Notes: generated by a model from the letters alone, not told the origin. A DNA stretch of 64,000 bases from Gymnodinialimonas sp. 57CJ19 (GCF_038396845.1 NZ_CP151587.1:594001-658000), one strand, 5' to 3'; counted from the stretch's first letter, positions 10,739-20,253 are shown. Translations and numbers: made by a program.

Positions 10739-11154
10739 ACACGCTTGCTCGCGTCGACGTGACCGAAGCGCAAATTCGCCTTGTGTTGGATCGCTTCTAT
10801 GCGCGCGTCCGGGAAAATCCCGACCTGGCGCCAATCTTCCATCATACCGTCGGCACCGACCCCCAGGTGTGGGAGGCGCATATCGCCAAGATCGCCCGGT
10901 TCTGGCGCAATGCCCTGCTGCGCGACCCGGTCTATGACGGCAATCCGATGTTGGCCCACGCAGGCGTGGCAGCCATCCAGCCCGAACATTTTGCCATCTG
11001 GCTTGGCATTTTCGACGACGTCCTGACCGAGGTTCTGCCCCCCGATGTGGCCGCCCGCTGGTCCCTTGTGGCGCACCGCATCGGGCGTGGCTTGTCCCTG
11101 GGGCTGCGCGCCGCGCGCGCCCGCCAAAGCGACATTCCAGACCTTCGCCTCTAG
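10735..11154 (+). CDS. Truncated haemoglobin, group III
   Basis: 139 aa from the GTG at 10735, which overlaps the previous stop as GTGA; an ATG at 10720 in the same frame is an alternative and would overlap by 19 bases. Group III trHb features are visible: FYARVRENPDLAPIF in the B/C region, FWRNALL, and the NPMLAHAG...HFAIWLGIFDDVL segment with the proximal histidine region. Such globins bind O2/NO and are associated with nitrosative-stress protection. Control by the adjacent NsrR-type repressor fits. The C-terminus is Arg-rich. Confidence 0.88.
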   Translation: MNTLARVDVTEAQIRLVLDRFYARVRENPDLAPIFHHTVGTDPQVWEAHIAKIARFWRNALLRDPVYDGNPMLAHAGVAAIQPEHFAIWLGIFDDVLTEVLPPDVAARWSLVAHRIGRGLSLGLRAARARQSDIPDLRL

Positions 11155-11220
11155 GCCCTCTTGCCCCGGCGCACGTGCCCTCCTAAACCGTCGTAAACCT
11201 AGGTTCAGGAGGGGACCCCC

Positions 11221-12330
11221 ATGACCAATACTATCGTTAACAGCTGGAACGAATGGGACCCTCTGCGTCACGTCATCGTGGGCCGCGCCGATGATTGCCA
11301 CATCCCTCCTGAGGAGCCGGCGCTGGACGCCAAGGTCCCCGAAGACAGCGACATGCGCGGTCAGTGGGGCAAGCGCCCGCAAGAGACGATTGATCGCGCC
11401 AACGAGCTTCTGGACAACTTCGCAAAGCAATTGGAAGACCGCGGCATCCGTGTGGACCGTCCCACTTCCATCGACCATTCCAAGCCCGTCACCACGCCGG
11501 ACTTCCACACCGACAGCCAGTTCGGCTGCATGCCGCCCCGTGACGTGCTGCTGACCGTCGGCTCCGAGATGCTGGAGGCGACGATGTCCTATCGCTGCCG
11601 CTGGTTCGAATACCTCAATTATCGCCCCCTGATGCAAAAGTACTTCGACGAGGATCCGAACTTCCGGCACGAGTCCGCGCCCAAGCCGCGCCTGACGGAT
11701 GCCGATTACCACCCCGATTACCTCTCGGACAAAATCGGCAATGCGCAGCGGCTGAAATGGGCCGAGGAGAAATTCTTCGTCACCACCGAGGAAGAGCCGC
11801 TGTTCGACGCCGCCGACGTCCTGCGTTTTGGCCGCGACCTCGTGGTGCAACATGGCTTCACCACCAACCTCAAGGGCATCGAATGGCTGCGCCGCCACTT
11901 CCCCGATCACCGCGTGCATACCGTCAACTTCCCCGGTGATCCCTACCCGATCCACATCGACGCCACCTTCACGCCACTGCGCCCCGGCCTGATCCTCAAC
12001 AACCCGCAGCGCCGCCTGCCCGAGGATCAGCGTGCGATGTACGAGAAGAACGGCTGGGAAATCGTCGATGCCGCCCAGCCCGCCCACAACGCGCCACCGC
12101 CGCTGTGCTACTCCTCCACCTGGCTCAGCATGAACGTGCTGGTGCTGGACCCGAAAACCGTCTGCGTCGAGAAGTCCGAGGTCTATCAGGCCGAGCAGAT
12201 GGACAAACTGGGCATGAACGTGATCCCCGTGGAGTTGCGCGACGCCTACGCCTTTGGCGGCGGGTTGCACTGCTGCACCGCAGACGTCTACCGCGAGGGC
12301 GATTGCGAGGATTACTTCCCGGTGCAGTAG
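11221..12330 (+). CDS. Glycine/arginine amidinotransferase family protein (AGAT-like)
   Basis: 369 aa. It closely follows L-arginine:glycine amidinotransferase: Asp199 in AADVLRFGRDL, GIEWLRRHFPDHRVH, the catalytic His245 in PIHIDATF, LILNNPQ, WLSMNVLVLD, and the catalytic Cys351 in GGGLHCCTADV. The reaction moves the amidino group of arginine to an amine acceptor such as glycine, giving guanidinoacetate and ornithine; bacterial relatives also act on inosamines or make other guanidino compounds, so the acceptor is uncertain. RBS AGGAGGGG. A DUF2585 gene follows 8 bp later and is probably co-transcribed. Confidence 0.88.
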   Translation: MTNTIVNSWNEWDPLRHVIVGRADDCHIPPEEPALDAKVPEDSDMRGQWGKRPQETIDRANELLDNFAKQLEDRGIRVDRPTSIDHSKPVTTPDFHTDSQFGCMPPRDVLLTVGSEMLEATMSYRCRWFEYLNYRPLMQKYFDEDPNFRHESAPKPRLTDADYHPDYLSDKIGNAQRLKWAEEKFFVTTEEEPLFDAADVLRFGRDLVVQHGFTTNLKGIEWLRRHFPDHRVHTVNFPGDPYPIHIDATFTPLRPGLILNNPQRRLPEDQRAMYEKNGWEIVDAAQPAHNAPPPLCYSSTWLSMNVLVLDPKTVCVEKSEVYQAEQMDKLGMNVIPVELRDAYAFGGGLHCCTADVYREGDCEDYFPVQ

Positions 12331-12338
12331 GTCCGCCC

Positions 12339-12911
12339 ATGACCCGCCGCGCCCTCTACTTCGCCGCTGCCGCCGGCATTCCACTCATCGCGCTGACCCT
12401 GGCTTTCTGGGGTCAGCCGTGGATCTGCACCTGTGGCACCGTGCGGCTCTGGGTCGGGTCGATCTGGGATACCGGCAACTCTCAACACATCGCCGACTGG
12501 TACACGCTCAGCCACATCCTGCACGGCGTGTTGATCGCATTGATCGGCCGCGCGCTGTTGCCCCGCGTGCCGTTCAACTGGCTCTTTGCGACAGCCATCG
12601 TCACCGGCGTCGGGTGGGAAATCATCGAGCATACCGATTGGGTCCTGGGCCAATTCCGGGCCACCACCGTGAATCAGGGATACGTGGGCGATTCGATCCT
12701 GAACGCCGTGGCTGACTACCTGTGGATGCTGGCCGGTTTCTTCGCCGCTTGGTCCCTGCGCGTCTCGGTGACGCTGGCGTTGGTGGCGCTTCTGGAATTG
12801 ACCGCGGGCCTGATTGGCCGTGACAACCTCACGCTATCCACCCTGCAACTGGTCTATCCGGTCGAGGCGATTTCTGATTGGCAGCAAGAGCTGAACCCGG
12901 ATACGCCCTGA
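12339..12911 (+). CDS. UPF0314 / DUF2585 membrane protein
   Basis: 190 aa with about five hydrophobic segments. Conserved-looking features are the CTCGTVRLWVG segment near the N-terminus, HILHGVL, and a polar membrane-side motif GWEIIEHTDWVL followed by GDSILNAVADYLWMLAGF, typical of the DUF2585 family. Function is unknown. It starts 8 bp after the amidinotransferase stop. I chose ATG 12339; the frame is open upstream inside the amidinotransferase gene but that part is Arg-rich shadow sequence. Confidence 0.82.
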   Translation: MTRRALYFAAAAGIPLIALTLAFWGQPWICTCGTVRLWVGSIWDTGNSQHIADWYTLSHILHGVLIALIGRALLPRVPFNWLFATAIVTGVGWEIIEHTDWVLGQFRATTVNQGYVGDSILNAVADYLWMLAGFFAAWSLRVSVTLALVALLELTAGLIGRDNLTLSTLQLVYPVEAISDWQQELNPDTP

Positions 12912-13032
12912 ATTCCTGCGACACGCCCAAAGCGGCCTCTGCATTGACCTCCGATGCTCTGCCAGTGCCGTGACATCGCCGCTCGTGCCCCCTAGGGTCG
13001 CGACACCCTCTTAAAGACAGTGAGCGTTTTTC

Positions 13033-13557
13033 ATGTTTTTCGACTCCACGACGCTCGACGTCCTGGCCCGTGCCATCATCCTCTCGATCGTGGGCTTGGC
13101 CTGGGTGATCCTTGTTGTCCGCATCATCGGCCTTCGCACATTCTCCAAAATGACCGCCTTTGATTTCGTGGCGACCGTTGCCACCGGCTCCCTTCTGGCA
13201 GGCGCGGCTCAGGCGACCGGATGGTCGGGCTTCTGGCAGGCGGTGATTGCGATCGCGGCGTTGCTCGGGACGCAATTCGCAATTGCGAAACTGCGCATCT
13301 CCGACGGATCGGCCATCGCCTTTCTGCAGAACGCGCCGGTGATCCTGATGGAGGACGGCATCGTCAACGAAGCCGCCCTCTCTAAGACGCGCGTCACCCG
13401 CGACGACCTGTTCGCCAAACTGCGCGAGGCCAACGTGTTGGACGTGACCGAGGTGCGCGCCGTGGTGCTTGAGACGACGGGCGACATCTCCGTGCTGCAC
13501 GGCGAAAAGCTGAACGATGATCTGCTTTTCGGTGTCACGCGGATTGACGCAAGCTGA
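13033..13557 (+). CDS. DUF421 (YetF/YdfR-like) membrane protein
   Basis: 174 aa. Three N-terminal transmembrane segments include the family motif VVRIIGLRTFSKMTAFDFVATVATGS, followed by a cytoplasmic domain with APVILMEDGIVNEAALSKTRVTRDDLFAKLREANV. Some relatives have been studied in Bacillus but the molecular role is unclear. Its TGA stop abuts the converging MscS stop, sharing the palindrome TGATCA. Confidence 0.85.
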   Translation: MFFDSTTLDVLARAIILSIVGLAWVILVVRIIGLRTFSKMTAFDFVATVATGSLLAGAAQATGWSGFWQAVIAIAALLGTQFAIAKLRISDGSAIAFLQNAPVILMEDGIVNEAALSKTRVTRDDLFAKLREANVLDVTEVRAVVLETTGDISVLHGEKLNDDLLFGVTRIDAS

Positions 13558-14556
13558 TCACCCCTCCGCTCGGCCCTCGGATTGCTCCGACGCACCGCCG
13601 TTGCCGTTTGACTTCTGCGCCTCCCGGTCCCGCTCTCTCGCTGGGCGCGGGTCATCGCCCGTGGCGGGCCAACCCTCCCGCTGCTTGGCGCGGTCGCCGT
13701 CGGTCTCCTCGGTCTGATCGTGGAACAGGTGCACTTGCGTCGGATAGGGCATGTCGATCCCGTCGTCGTCCAGCGCCTTGTAAACGTTTTGCAGCACCCG
13801 GCCGTGGGTATGGATCTGCGACGCACGGTCCGAATTCGTCCACCAGCGCAGGCGCACGACGTTGGCAAAATCGCCAAGCTCCACGGGGATGGTCTCGGGG
13901 GCAGGGTCGCTCACCACGCCGTCCGTGTTTGCGCAGACCTCTTCCATGATCCGGCGCGCCTTGTCCCAATCGTCATTGCAACCGATGCCGATATCGTACT
14001 CCGACCGACGCGTCTCGAAGGCCGTGTTCACGACAACACTGTCGGTATAGATGTCCGAGTTCGGGATCACCACGCGACGTCCGTCGTAGGTCTTGATCAT
14101 CGTGGCTCGCGTCTCGATCTTCTCCACCGTGCCCTCATGACCGCCCGAGACGATCTGATCACCCACCTCGAAAGGCTGCCGCAGCAGGATCAATACGCCC
14201 GCCAGCATGTTCTGAAGGATATCCTTGAACGCGAAACCGATGGCGACCGAGGACACACCAAGCCCCGCAATCAGATCACCCGGCGTGATCGTCGGCGCGA
14301 CGACGGTCACCGCCAGCATGAAGCCCACAACCACCAGCGCCCAGCGCAACAGCGACCCACCCACTTCGCCAAGGCTTTCGCGATCGCGGCTTTTGGCCGC
14401 CCGCCGCACGAGGGTGCCAACACCCTTGGCGACGAACCAGAACACGACCAACAGCACCACGGCGACGGCAATATTCGGCAACAGTCGGAACAACCCGTCA
14501 AGCCAGGCATCAATGCGGTCAAAAATCAGACCGGGGTTCGCGTTCACTTCTTCCAT
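13558..14556 (-). CDS. Small-conductance mechanosensitive channel (MscS family)
   Basis: 332 aa. Three transmembrane segments include the pore region (IAGLGVSSVAIGFAFKDILQNMLAGVLILLRQPFEVGDQI), followed by the MscS beta domain (GTVEKIETRATMIKTYDGRRVVIPNSDIYTDSVVVN) and the alpha/beta cage. The C-terminal tail (from about residue 285) is charged and low-complexity (DQTEETDGDR...). It opens under membrane tension to release solutes in hypo-osmotic shock. Monocistronic on the minus strand. Confidence 0.92.
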   Translation of the reverse strand: MEEVNANPGLIFDRIDAWLDGLFRLLPNIAVAVVLLVVFWFVAKGVGTLVRRAAKSRDRESLGEVGGSLLRWALVVVGFMLAVTVVAPTITPGDLIAGLGVSSVAIGFAFKDILQNMLAGVLILLRQPFEVGDQIVSGGHEGTVEKIETRATMIKTYDGRRVVIPNSDIYTDSVVVNTAFETRRSEYDIGIGCNDDWDKARRIMEEVCANTDGVVSDPAPETIPVELGDFANVVRLRWWTNSDRASQIHTHGRVLQNVYKALDDDGIDMPYPTQVHLFHDQTEETDGDRAKQREGWPATGDDPRPARERDREAQKSNGNGGASEQSEGRAEG

Positions 14557-14615
14557 CGGGGATCATCCTTCGTCAGCAATCGCTTGTTAACGCATGGATG
14601 CCGCAATGGTTCCCG

Positions 14616-15737
14616 TCAAAGGGCGACCTGCCACAACTGCACTTTGGTGCCGGAATGATCCACCGGCCCGCCGCCTTCCAGCGCCAGCCCCGTGGCTTTG
14701 GCTAGCCCGCCGTCGCTTGTCACGATGCCCACGCGCCAGCCGACGAACTTCTCGGCCAATACCGCGCCCAGCGCCCCGTACAGACCGAACAGCAACTTTC
14801 GCTCCCCGATCCGCCCCCCATAAGGCGGGTTCACTATAACAATCCCCGGCGCCACGCCCTCGGGCGGCTCCAGATCGCTGATCGCGCCGCGCTCGAATCT
14901 CACAACCTCCGCCACGCCCGACCGCTCCCCATTGGCCACCGCCCCCCGGATCGCGCCATCGTTGCGGTCAAACCCAAAGAACGCGGGCGCCAAAGCAGCA
15001 CCCTCCCGCGATTCCTCGTTCCTCAAATATCCCCGCCGGAGGCTCCTGTCTCCGCCCAGCGCGCTGCCGCCGACCATCTGCTCAAAGGCAAATCCCCGCG
15101 ACCGTCCCGGCATCAACCCCAGCGCCAGTTCTGCGGCTTCCAACACAAACGTCCCCGACCCGCACATGGGGTCCACGACCGCCTGCGTCCCGTCAAAACC
15201 CATCTCCGCCAAAAACCCCGCCGCCATGGTCTCCCGCATCGGAGCCTTGCCGACAAACTCCTTGTGCCCCCGCCGATGCAGCGCCTCTCCCGTGGTATCG
15301 AGCGATATGGTGCACAGATCATCGTCGATCCGCACCTTCACGCTGATCTCACCATCCCGGGCCACCGGAATCCCCGCCGCCTCCAACCCGCCCGAGACCC
15401 TCTGAACCGCCGCCTTGTTCACGTAGATCTTTGACTTCCGACACACCGCCTCGACGCGCACCGACACGCCCGGCTGCAACCAATCTGTCCACGGCACCTT
15501 CTTGGATCTCTTATCAAGCTGCGCCAAATGCATCGCCCGAAACTCGGCCACGCGCAAAAGCACCCGCACCGCGCAGCGCAGTTGCACATTCGCCCGCGCT
15601 GCCTCCGCCAACCCGCCGCCGCAAGTCACCCCGCCCGACACCTGCATGACATGGTCATACCCCAAGGCCTGCGCCTCGGTGGCCAAGGCGGCTTCCAACC
15701 CGGGGACCGCCACAAGAAAAAGCTCTCTATTCTGCAT
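14616..15737 (-). CDS. THUMP-domain class I methyltransferase (RlmL/COG0116 type)
   Basis: 373 aa. An N-terminal THUMP RNA-binding region (residues about 50-160) precedes a Rossmann methyltransferase domain with the SAM-binding VVDPMCGSGTFVLEAA motif and the catalytic NPPYGGRIG motif. Relatives methylate guanine N2 in 23S rRNA, as in the N-terminal half of E. coli RlmL; older annotations call them N6-adenine-specific DNA methylases. It lacks the second (RlmK) domain. A copy of the dispersed repeat lies 64 bp upstream in the same orientation. Confidence 0.88.
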   Translation of the reverse strand: MQNRELFLVAVPGLEAALATEAQALGYDHVMQVSGGVTCGGGLAEAARANVQLRCAVRVLLRVAEFRAMHLAQLDKRSKKVPWTDWLQPGVSVRVEAVCRKSKIYVNKAAVQRVSGGLEAAGIPVARDGEISVKVRIDDDLCTISLDTTGEALHRRGHKEFVGKAPMRETMAAGFLAEMGFDGTQAVVDPMCGSGTFVLEAAELALGLMPGRSRGFAFEQMVGGSALGGDRSLRRGYLRNEESREGAALAPAFFGFDRNDGAIRGAVANGERSGVAEVVRFERGAISDLEPPEGVAPGIVIVNPPYGGRIGERKLLFGLYGALGAVLAEKFVGWRVGIVTSDGGLAKATGLALEGGGPVDHSGTKVQLWQVAL

Positions 15738-15800
15738 CCCGCTGATCTACCCCGTATCCGCCCCCTTTACGAGGGGCCACAACACAGCCCTCCCCACGCC

Positions 15801-15827
15801 GCTCCTTCATCTTGGCAAATACAACTC
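15801..15827 (-). repeat. Dispersed repeat, short form, upstream of the RlmL-type gene
   Basis: On the minus strand: GAGTTGTATTTGCCAAGATGAAGGAGC, read as GAGTTGTATTTGCC then AAGATGAAGGAGC. It lies in the 232-bp gap between the divergent methyltransferase and flavodoxin-family genes and points toward the former. The remainder of the gap shows no other clear element. Confidence 0.7.
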
Positions 15828-15969
15828 TCCCCAACCCCGCCCCAAAGCGCCGCCTTCAAGATGCCCCCGCCGCTCAACGCCGGGCACAACAAACTTAGGG
15901 GGAACCGTACCCCCACTCACCACGTTGACCTCTATGGCACCCCGCCAAAGCCGCCCCAAAGGACCCCCC

Positions 15970-16689
15970 ATGACCGACACGCCAAGCCTCCGCGCCCTGT
16001 TCATCAACACGACCCTCAAACGCACCCCAAGCGAGAGCCATACAAAACTCCTGCTCAACGCCTCCGCCCACATCATGGAATCCCAAGGCGTCACGACCGA
16101 ACATCTGCACCTGCTCAGCTACCAGGTTCCCCCCGGCATCTACCCGGATATGACCGACCACGGCTGGGACCGCGATGACTGGCCCGCGCTTTGGCAAAAG
16201 GTGCTCGCCGCCGACATCCTCGTCATCGGCACGCCTCTTTGGCTGGGCGAGGAATCCTCCGTCTGTCGCATCCTCATCGAGCGTCTCTACGGCATGTCCG
16301 GAGAGTTGAACGACAAGGGCCAATCGGTGTTCTACAACAAGGTCGCGGGCTCGGTGATTACCGGCAACGAAGACGGGATCAAACACGCCGCCATGACACT
16401 GGGCTATGCCATGAACCACCTGGGCTATACCACCCCGCCCCAAGCCGATTGCGGCTGGATCGGCGAGGCCGGACCCGGCCCCTCATACGGCGACGAAAAA
16501 GACGACGGCTCCCGCGTGGGCTTCGACAATGACTTCACCAAGCGCAACACCACCATCATGACCTGGAACCTCATCCACCTCGCGCGAATTCTGAAGTCCG
16601 CCGGCGGCTACCCGAATGAGGGCAACGACCGCACCGCCTGGGACGCCGGGGCCCGCTTCGGCTTCGAGAACCCCGAATACCGCAGTTGA
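15970..16689 (+). CDS. Flavodoxin-family NAD(P)H-dependent FMN reductase
   Basis: 239 aa. An alpha/beta flavodoxin-like fold starts [19 protein letters not shown], where SESHT corresponds to the phosphate-binding loop of FMN, and continues with [17 protein letters not shown] and [27 protein letters not shown]. Such proteins are iron-sulfur-free flavoproteins reducing quinones or other acceptors; substrate unknown. I chose ATG 15970. The frame runs open to 15502 but overlaps the opposite methyltransferase gene. pncB follows 61 bp later in the same direction. Confidence 0.83.
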   Translation: MTDTPSLRALFINTTLKRTPSESHTKLLLNASAHIMESQGVTTEHLHLLSYQVPPGIYPDMTDHGWDRDDWPALWQKVLAADILVIGTPLWLGEESSVCRILIERLYGMSGELNDKGQSVFYNKVAGSVITGNEDGIKHAAMTLGYAMNHLGYTTPPQADCGWIGEAGPGPSYGDEKDDGSRVGFDNDFTKRNTTIMTWNLIHLARILKSAGGYPNEGNDRTAWDAGARFGFENPEYRS

Positions 16690-16750
16690 GCTTCACCTTG
16701 CGCCCCGGCCTCCGGCTTGCTCTAACCAATCCGCAAACGGAGAGAGAGCC

Positions 16751-18043
16751 ATGGTCGATATCGCCACCCGCGTCTGGAATCACAAATGGAAGATCGACCC
16801 GATCGTCCGCTCCCTGATTGATACCGACTTCTACAAGCTGCTGATGTGCCAGTCGGTGTTCCGTAACAAGCCCGACACAACCGTCACCTTCTCGCTGATC
16901 AACCGCTCCACCCGCATCCCCCTCGCCGACCTCATCGACGAGGGCGAGTTGCGTGAACAACTCGACCACGTCCGCTCCCTTCGCCTGACCCGCGGCGAGT
17001 CGACGTGGATGCGCGGCAATACCTTCTACGGCAAACGCTCCATGTTCTCCCCCGATTTCATGGGGTGGTTCGAGAACCTGCAACTCCCCGCCTACCACCT
17101 TGAACGCGTCGGCGATCAGTATGAGCTGACGTTTGAGGGCGCCTGGCCCGAGGTCATGCTCTGGGAAATCCCCGCCCTGTCGATCCTGATGGAACTGCGC
17201 GGCCGTGCCGTTCTGGACACCATGGGCCGGTTTGAACTCCAGGTCCTCTACGCCCGTGCCATGACCAAGCTCTGGGAAAAGATCGAACGCCTCAAAGGCG
17301 ACCCCACCCTGCGCATCGCCGACTTCGGCACCCGGCGGCGGCATTCCTTCCTGTGGCAGGATTGGGCCGTTCAGGCCATGCGCGAAGGTCTGGGCGACAG
17401 CTTTGCCGGCACGTCCAACTGCCTCATCGCCAAAAACCGGGATCTGGAGGCCATCGGCACCAACGCCCACGAACTCCCCATGGTCTACGCCGCTCTGGCC
17501 GAGGGTGACACCGCGCTGGCCAATGCCCCCTATGACGTGCTCTCCGATTGGCATGAGGAGCATTCCGGCAACCTCCGCATCATCCTGCCCGACACCTACG
17601 GCACCCCGGGCTTCCTTGAAAACGCGCCGGATTGGCTGGCGGGCTGGACAGGCATCCGCATCGACTCAGGCGATCCGGCGACGGGCGCCGAAAACGCCAT
17701 CGCTTGGTGGAAGAGCCGAGGTGAGGACCCCCGCGAAAAACTCATCATCTTCTCCGACGGCCTCGACGTCGACAAGATCGAGACGCTCCACAAACAATTC
17801 GCCGGCCGCGTCCGCGTGTCCTTCGGCTGGGGCACGCTCCTGACAAACGACTTCCGTGGCCTCGTGGAAGACGACGCCCTCGCCCCGTTCTCGCTGGTCT
17901 GCAAAGCTGTGAGCGCCAACGGACGCCCCACCGTGAAACTGAGCGACAACCCCGAGAAGGCCATGGGGCCAGCGGAGGAGATTGAGCGCTATAAGCGGGT
18001 GTTCGGGGTTGGCGAGCAGGAAGCGGTTGCCGTAGTTGTTTAA
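16751..18043 (+). CDS. pncB: Nicotinate phosphoribosyltransferase
   Basis: 430 aa. It converts nicotinate plus PRPP to nicotinate mononucleotide. Family features are the N-terminal [16 protein letters not shown], the central [11 protein letters not shown] with the catalytic His that is phosphorylated, [27 protein letters not shown] and [13 protein letters not shown] 16751 follows ACGGAGAGAG. Together with pncA (9459) the window covers both nicotinamide-salvage steps. It is followed 27 bp later by a foreign-looking AIPR gene. Confidence 0.95.
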   Translation: MVDIATRVWNHKWKIDPIVRSLIDTDFYKLLMCQSVFRNKPDTTVTFSLINRSTRIPLADLIDEGELREQLDHVRSLRLTRGESTWMRGNTFYGKRSMFSPDFMGWFENLQLPAYHLERVGDQYELTFEGAWPEVMLWEIPALSILMELRGRAVLDTMGRFELQVLYARAMTKLWEKIERLKGDPTLRIADFGTRRRHSFLWQDWAVQAMREGLGDSFAGTSNCLIAKNRDLEAIGTNAHELPMVYAALAEGDTALANAPYDVLSDWHEEHSGNLRIILPDTYGTPGFLENAPDWLAGWTGIRIDSGDPATGAENAIAWWKSRGEDPREKLIIFSDGLDVDKIETLHKQFAGRVRVSFGWGTLLTNDFRGLVEDDALAPFSLVCKAVSANGRPTVKLSDNPEKAMGPAEEIERYKRVFGVGEQEAVAVVV

Positions 18044-18070
18044 AAAATCGTTTCGAGAATAGGATGCTCA

Positions 18071-19756
18071 ATGTCTGACAATGCTAAACAGATTCTCGGT
18101 GAAGTTGTCGAACAGCGCCGCCAAGAAAGTATGCCTGAATTATCCTTGCCGGATTATTTTGAGATATTCTCTGCAGAGCAAATCACCAAGGATTTCTCGC
18201 CGACCTTTGAAGAACTGGAATCAGCAGTAGTTGACGGAGAGCACGATGGCGGCATCGACTCTGTATTCACTTTTGTTAATGGTGATATCGTTCATGAGGA
18301 CTCTGAACTGTCTGCTTACAAAAAAAATGTAGAAATTGATCTCATCATCATCCAAAGTAAATCATCTGGCGGATTTTCGGAAGACCCAATAAACAGAATT
18401 AAATCTTCACTTACTGCAATGCTTGAGCTCAATGCAGACTATGAGACGCTCACGCAATACAACGATATTGTAAGAGAAAAGCTAGATATATTTCGAAACA
18501 CGTACAGGAAGCTGGCCGCTAGGTTTCCCAAGCTCAGCATACGAATGAACTATGCGTCTCTTGGCGCCGATAGCGACATTCACGAAAACCTAACCAAGAA
18601 GCGCGACGAATTAATTTCGGCTGTGAAGCTCTTGTTTTCCGAAGCCACAGTCAACTTTTCCTTTTTGGGCGCGAATGAACTATTAGAACTTGCTCGACAA
18701 CAGCCGAATGAAACTTTCCAACTTGGGTTATCCAAATCTCTCACCAGTGAAAACGGATATGTAGTCCTTTGCGAATTGGCTGATTTCAATTCTTTTCTTC
18801 GAAATGGTGGCGATGTTGTTCGGCATGACCTATTTGAGTCAAATGTTCGAGACTATCAAGGCACCACAGAGGTTAATACCGACATCAGCGAAACTCTAAA
18901 GGAAAGTGGCGGTATTGACTTTTGGTGGCTCAACAATGGCGTAACAATCCTTGGAAGCCAAGCTACACTTACTGGAAATAGCGTAACCATTCAAAATCCG
19001 CAAATTGTCAACGGACTTCAAACTAGTTCACAAATATCAGCGTTCTTCGATGGCCACGGTGTAGACAACGGTCGATTATTGATGGTTAAGATTGTGTCAT
19101 CTGAGGATGAAGCCGTTAGAGATCAAATCATCAAGGCCACAAATAGTCAAAATGCGGTTCCTAGGGCATCGCTGCGAGCAACCGACAAAATACAGCGAGA
19201 TATTGAGCATGTTCTGAAGATGGGCGGCTATTATTACGACAGAAGAAAGAACTATTACAAGAATCAAGGGCGTCCGGCGTCTCGCATCATCAGCATTCCG
19301 TTGCTCTCTCAGGCGATGATGACACTACTTAGGCAGGAGCCAAACAACGCACGTGCTAGACCGTCTTCGCTTATAAAAGAAGATTCCGTATACAACTCTT
19401 TGTTTTCAGAGGATTATCCAATCGACGCCTACCTTGTTGCCGCAGATGTGACAAGGCGAATTGAGACCGCATTGAAACTGAGATCCGAGCTCGCTGCGAG
19501 GGATCGCAATAACCTTCGCTTCTATTGTCTTCTCTGGGTAGCGAGCTGGGCAGCCAAATCGGCCAGCATAAGCGCATCTCAAATCGCTTCACTTAAAGGC
19601 AAAGTGACTGAAGCAGATATTGAACTCGGCATCGACAGCGTTGCTGAGCTCTTTTCTGCGGCTGGTGGCACTGATCAATTGGCGAAAGGTTCGGAATTTA
19701 AAAGTACTTTGATTGAAACGCTCGAGGCAAATATCAAGAGCCATTTTATCGGTTAG
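18071..19756 (+). CDS. AIPR-family abortive-infection phage-resistance protein
   Basis: 561 aa. The N-terminal third looks like a degenerate PD-(D/E)XK nuclease fold: Glu50 helix, DGGIDSVF with Asp63, then IIIQSK with Gln95 and Lys97. From about residue 235 the AIPR domain is recognisable (LFESNVRDYQG 254-264, FWWLNNGVTIL 284-294, NPQIVNGLQTS 309-319). AIPR proteins are anti-phage abortive-infection factors. Base composition is clearly lower in GC than both neighbours and codon choice is A/T-rich, a sign of horizontal transfer. It stands alone between pncB and arfB with no methylase, toxin partner or transposase. RBS AGGA before ATG 18071. Mechanism is inferred. Confidence 0.85.
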   Translation: MSDNAKQILGEVVEQRRQESMPELSLPDYFEIFSAEQITKDFSPTFEELESAVVDGEHDGGIDSVFTFVNGDIVHEDSELSAYKKNVEIDLIIIQSKSSGGFSEDPINRIKSSLTAMLELNADYETLTQYNDIVREKLDIFRNTYRKLAARFPKLSIRMNYASLGADSDIHENLTKKRDELISAVKLLFSEATVNFSFLGANELLELARQQPNETFQLGLSKSLTSENGYVVLCELADFNSFLRNGGDVVRHDLFESNVRDYQGTTEVNTDISETLKESGGIDFWWLNNGVTILGSQATLTGNSVTIQNPQIVNGLQTSSQISAFFDGHGVDNGRLLMVKIVSSEDEAVRDQIIKATNSQNAVPRASLRATDKIQRDIEHVLKMGGYYYDRRKNYYKNQGRPASRIISIPLLSQAMMTLLRQEPNNARARPSSLIKEDSVYNSLFSEDYPIDAYLVAADVTRRIETALKLRSELAARDRNNLRFYCLLWVASWAAKSASISASQIASLKGKVTEADIELGIDSVAELFSAAGGTDQLAKGSEFKSTLIETLEANIKSHFIG

Positions 19757-19763
19757 GCGCCCT

Positions 19764-20183
19764 TCACTCCTCACCAACCCCACCCCGCAACGCCTTAATC
19801 TCCCCCCGCCGCTTCTTCGCGTCCACGCGCTTGCGCTTTTGGTTCAACGACACTCGCGTCTTCACCCGGCGTTTTGGCGCGACGAGGGCTTTGCGGATCA
19901 GCTCGGCCAGACGCTCACGGGCCACCTCTCGGTTACGGGCCTGAGAACGCTCCTCTGCCACGAACAGCACCAATGCGCCCTCTTTCGTCCAGCGCCTGCC
20001 CGCCAGCCGTTGCAGCCGCCGTTTCACGGCATCCGTCAGTGCCGGGGATCGCGCCGCCTCGAACCGGAGCTCGACGGCAGAGCTCACCTTGTTCACATTC
20101 TGCCCGCCCGGCCCGCTGGCCCGTACGAAGCTTTCGGTGATCTCCCAATCTTCGATGGTGATGTCGTCCGTGATCCGCAGCAT
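19764..20183 (-). CDS. arfB: Alternative ribosome-rescue factor ArfB (YaeJ)
   Basis: 139 aa release-factor-like peptidyl-tRNA hydrolase. It has the GGQ catalytic motif in ASGPGGQNVNKVSSAVEL (about residues 23-40) and a basic C-terminal tail rich in Lys and Arg (KRKRVDAKKRR), which in ArfB inserts into the empty mRNA channel of stalled ribosomes. I chose the ATG at 20183 (MLRITDD, the family start); ATG 20192 is nearly as good. It works in parallel with the SmpB/tmRNA route; smpB is at 23946. Confidence 0.9.
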   Translation of the reverse strand: MLRITDDITIEDWEITESFVRASGPGGQNVNKVSSAVELRFEAARSPALTDAVKRRLQRLAGRRWTKEGALVLFVAEERSQARNREVARERLAELIRKALVAPKRRVKTRVSLNQKRKRVDAKKRRGEIKALRGGVGEE

Positions 20184-20253
20184 CGGCCTCATCTTCGTAT
20201 GTACGGGGTGTGTACGCCCCGGTGTACAGGGTGTGACCCGATGGATCACGCAC

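Noticed and set aside
11196..11205. AACCTAGGTT palindrome before the amidinotransferase gene
   Set aside because: A single 10-bp palindrome overlapping the ribosome binding site region, with no second copy; too weak to call an operator.
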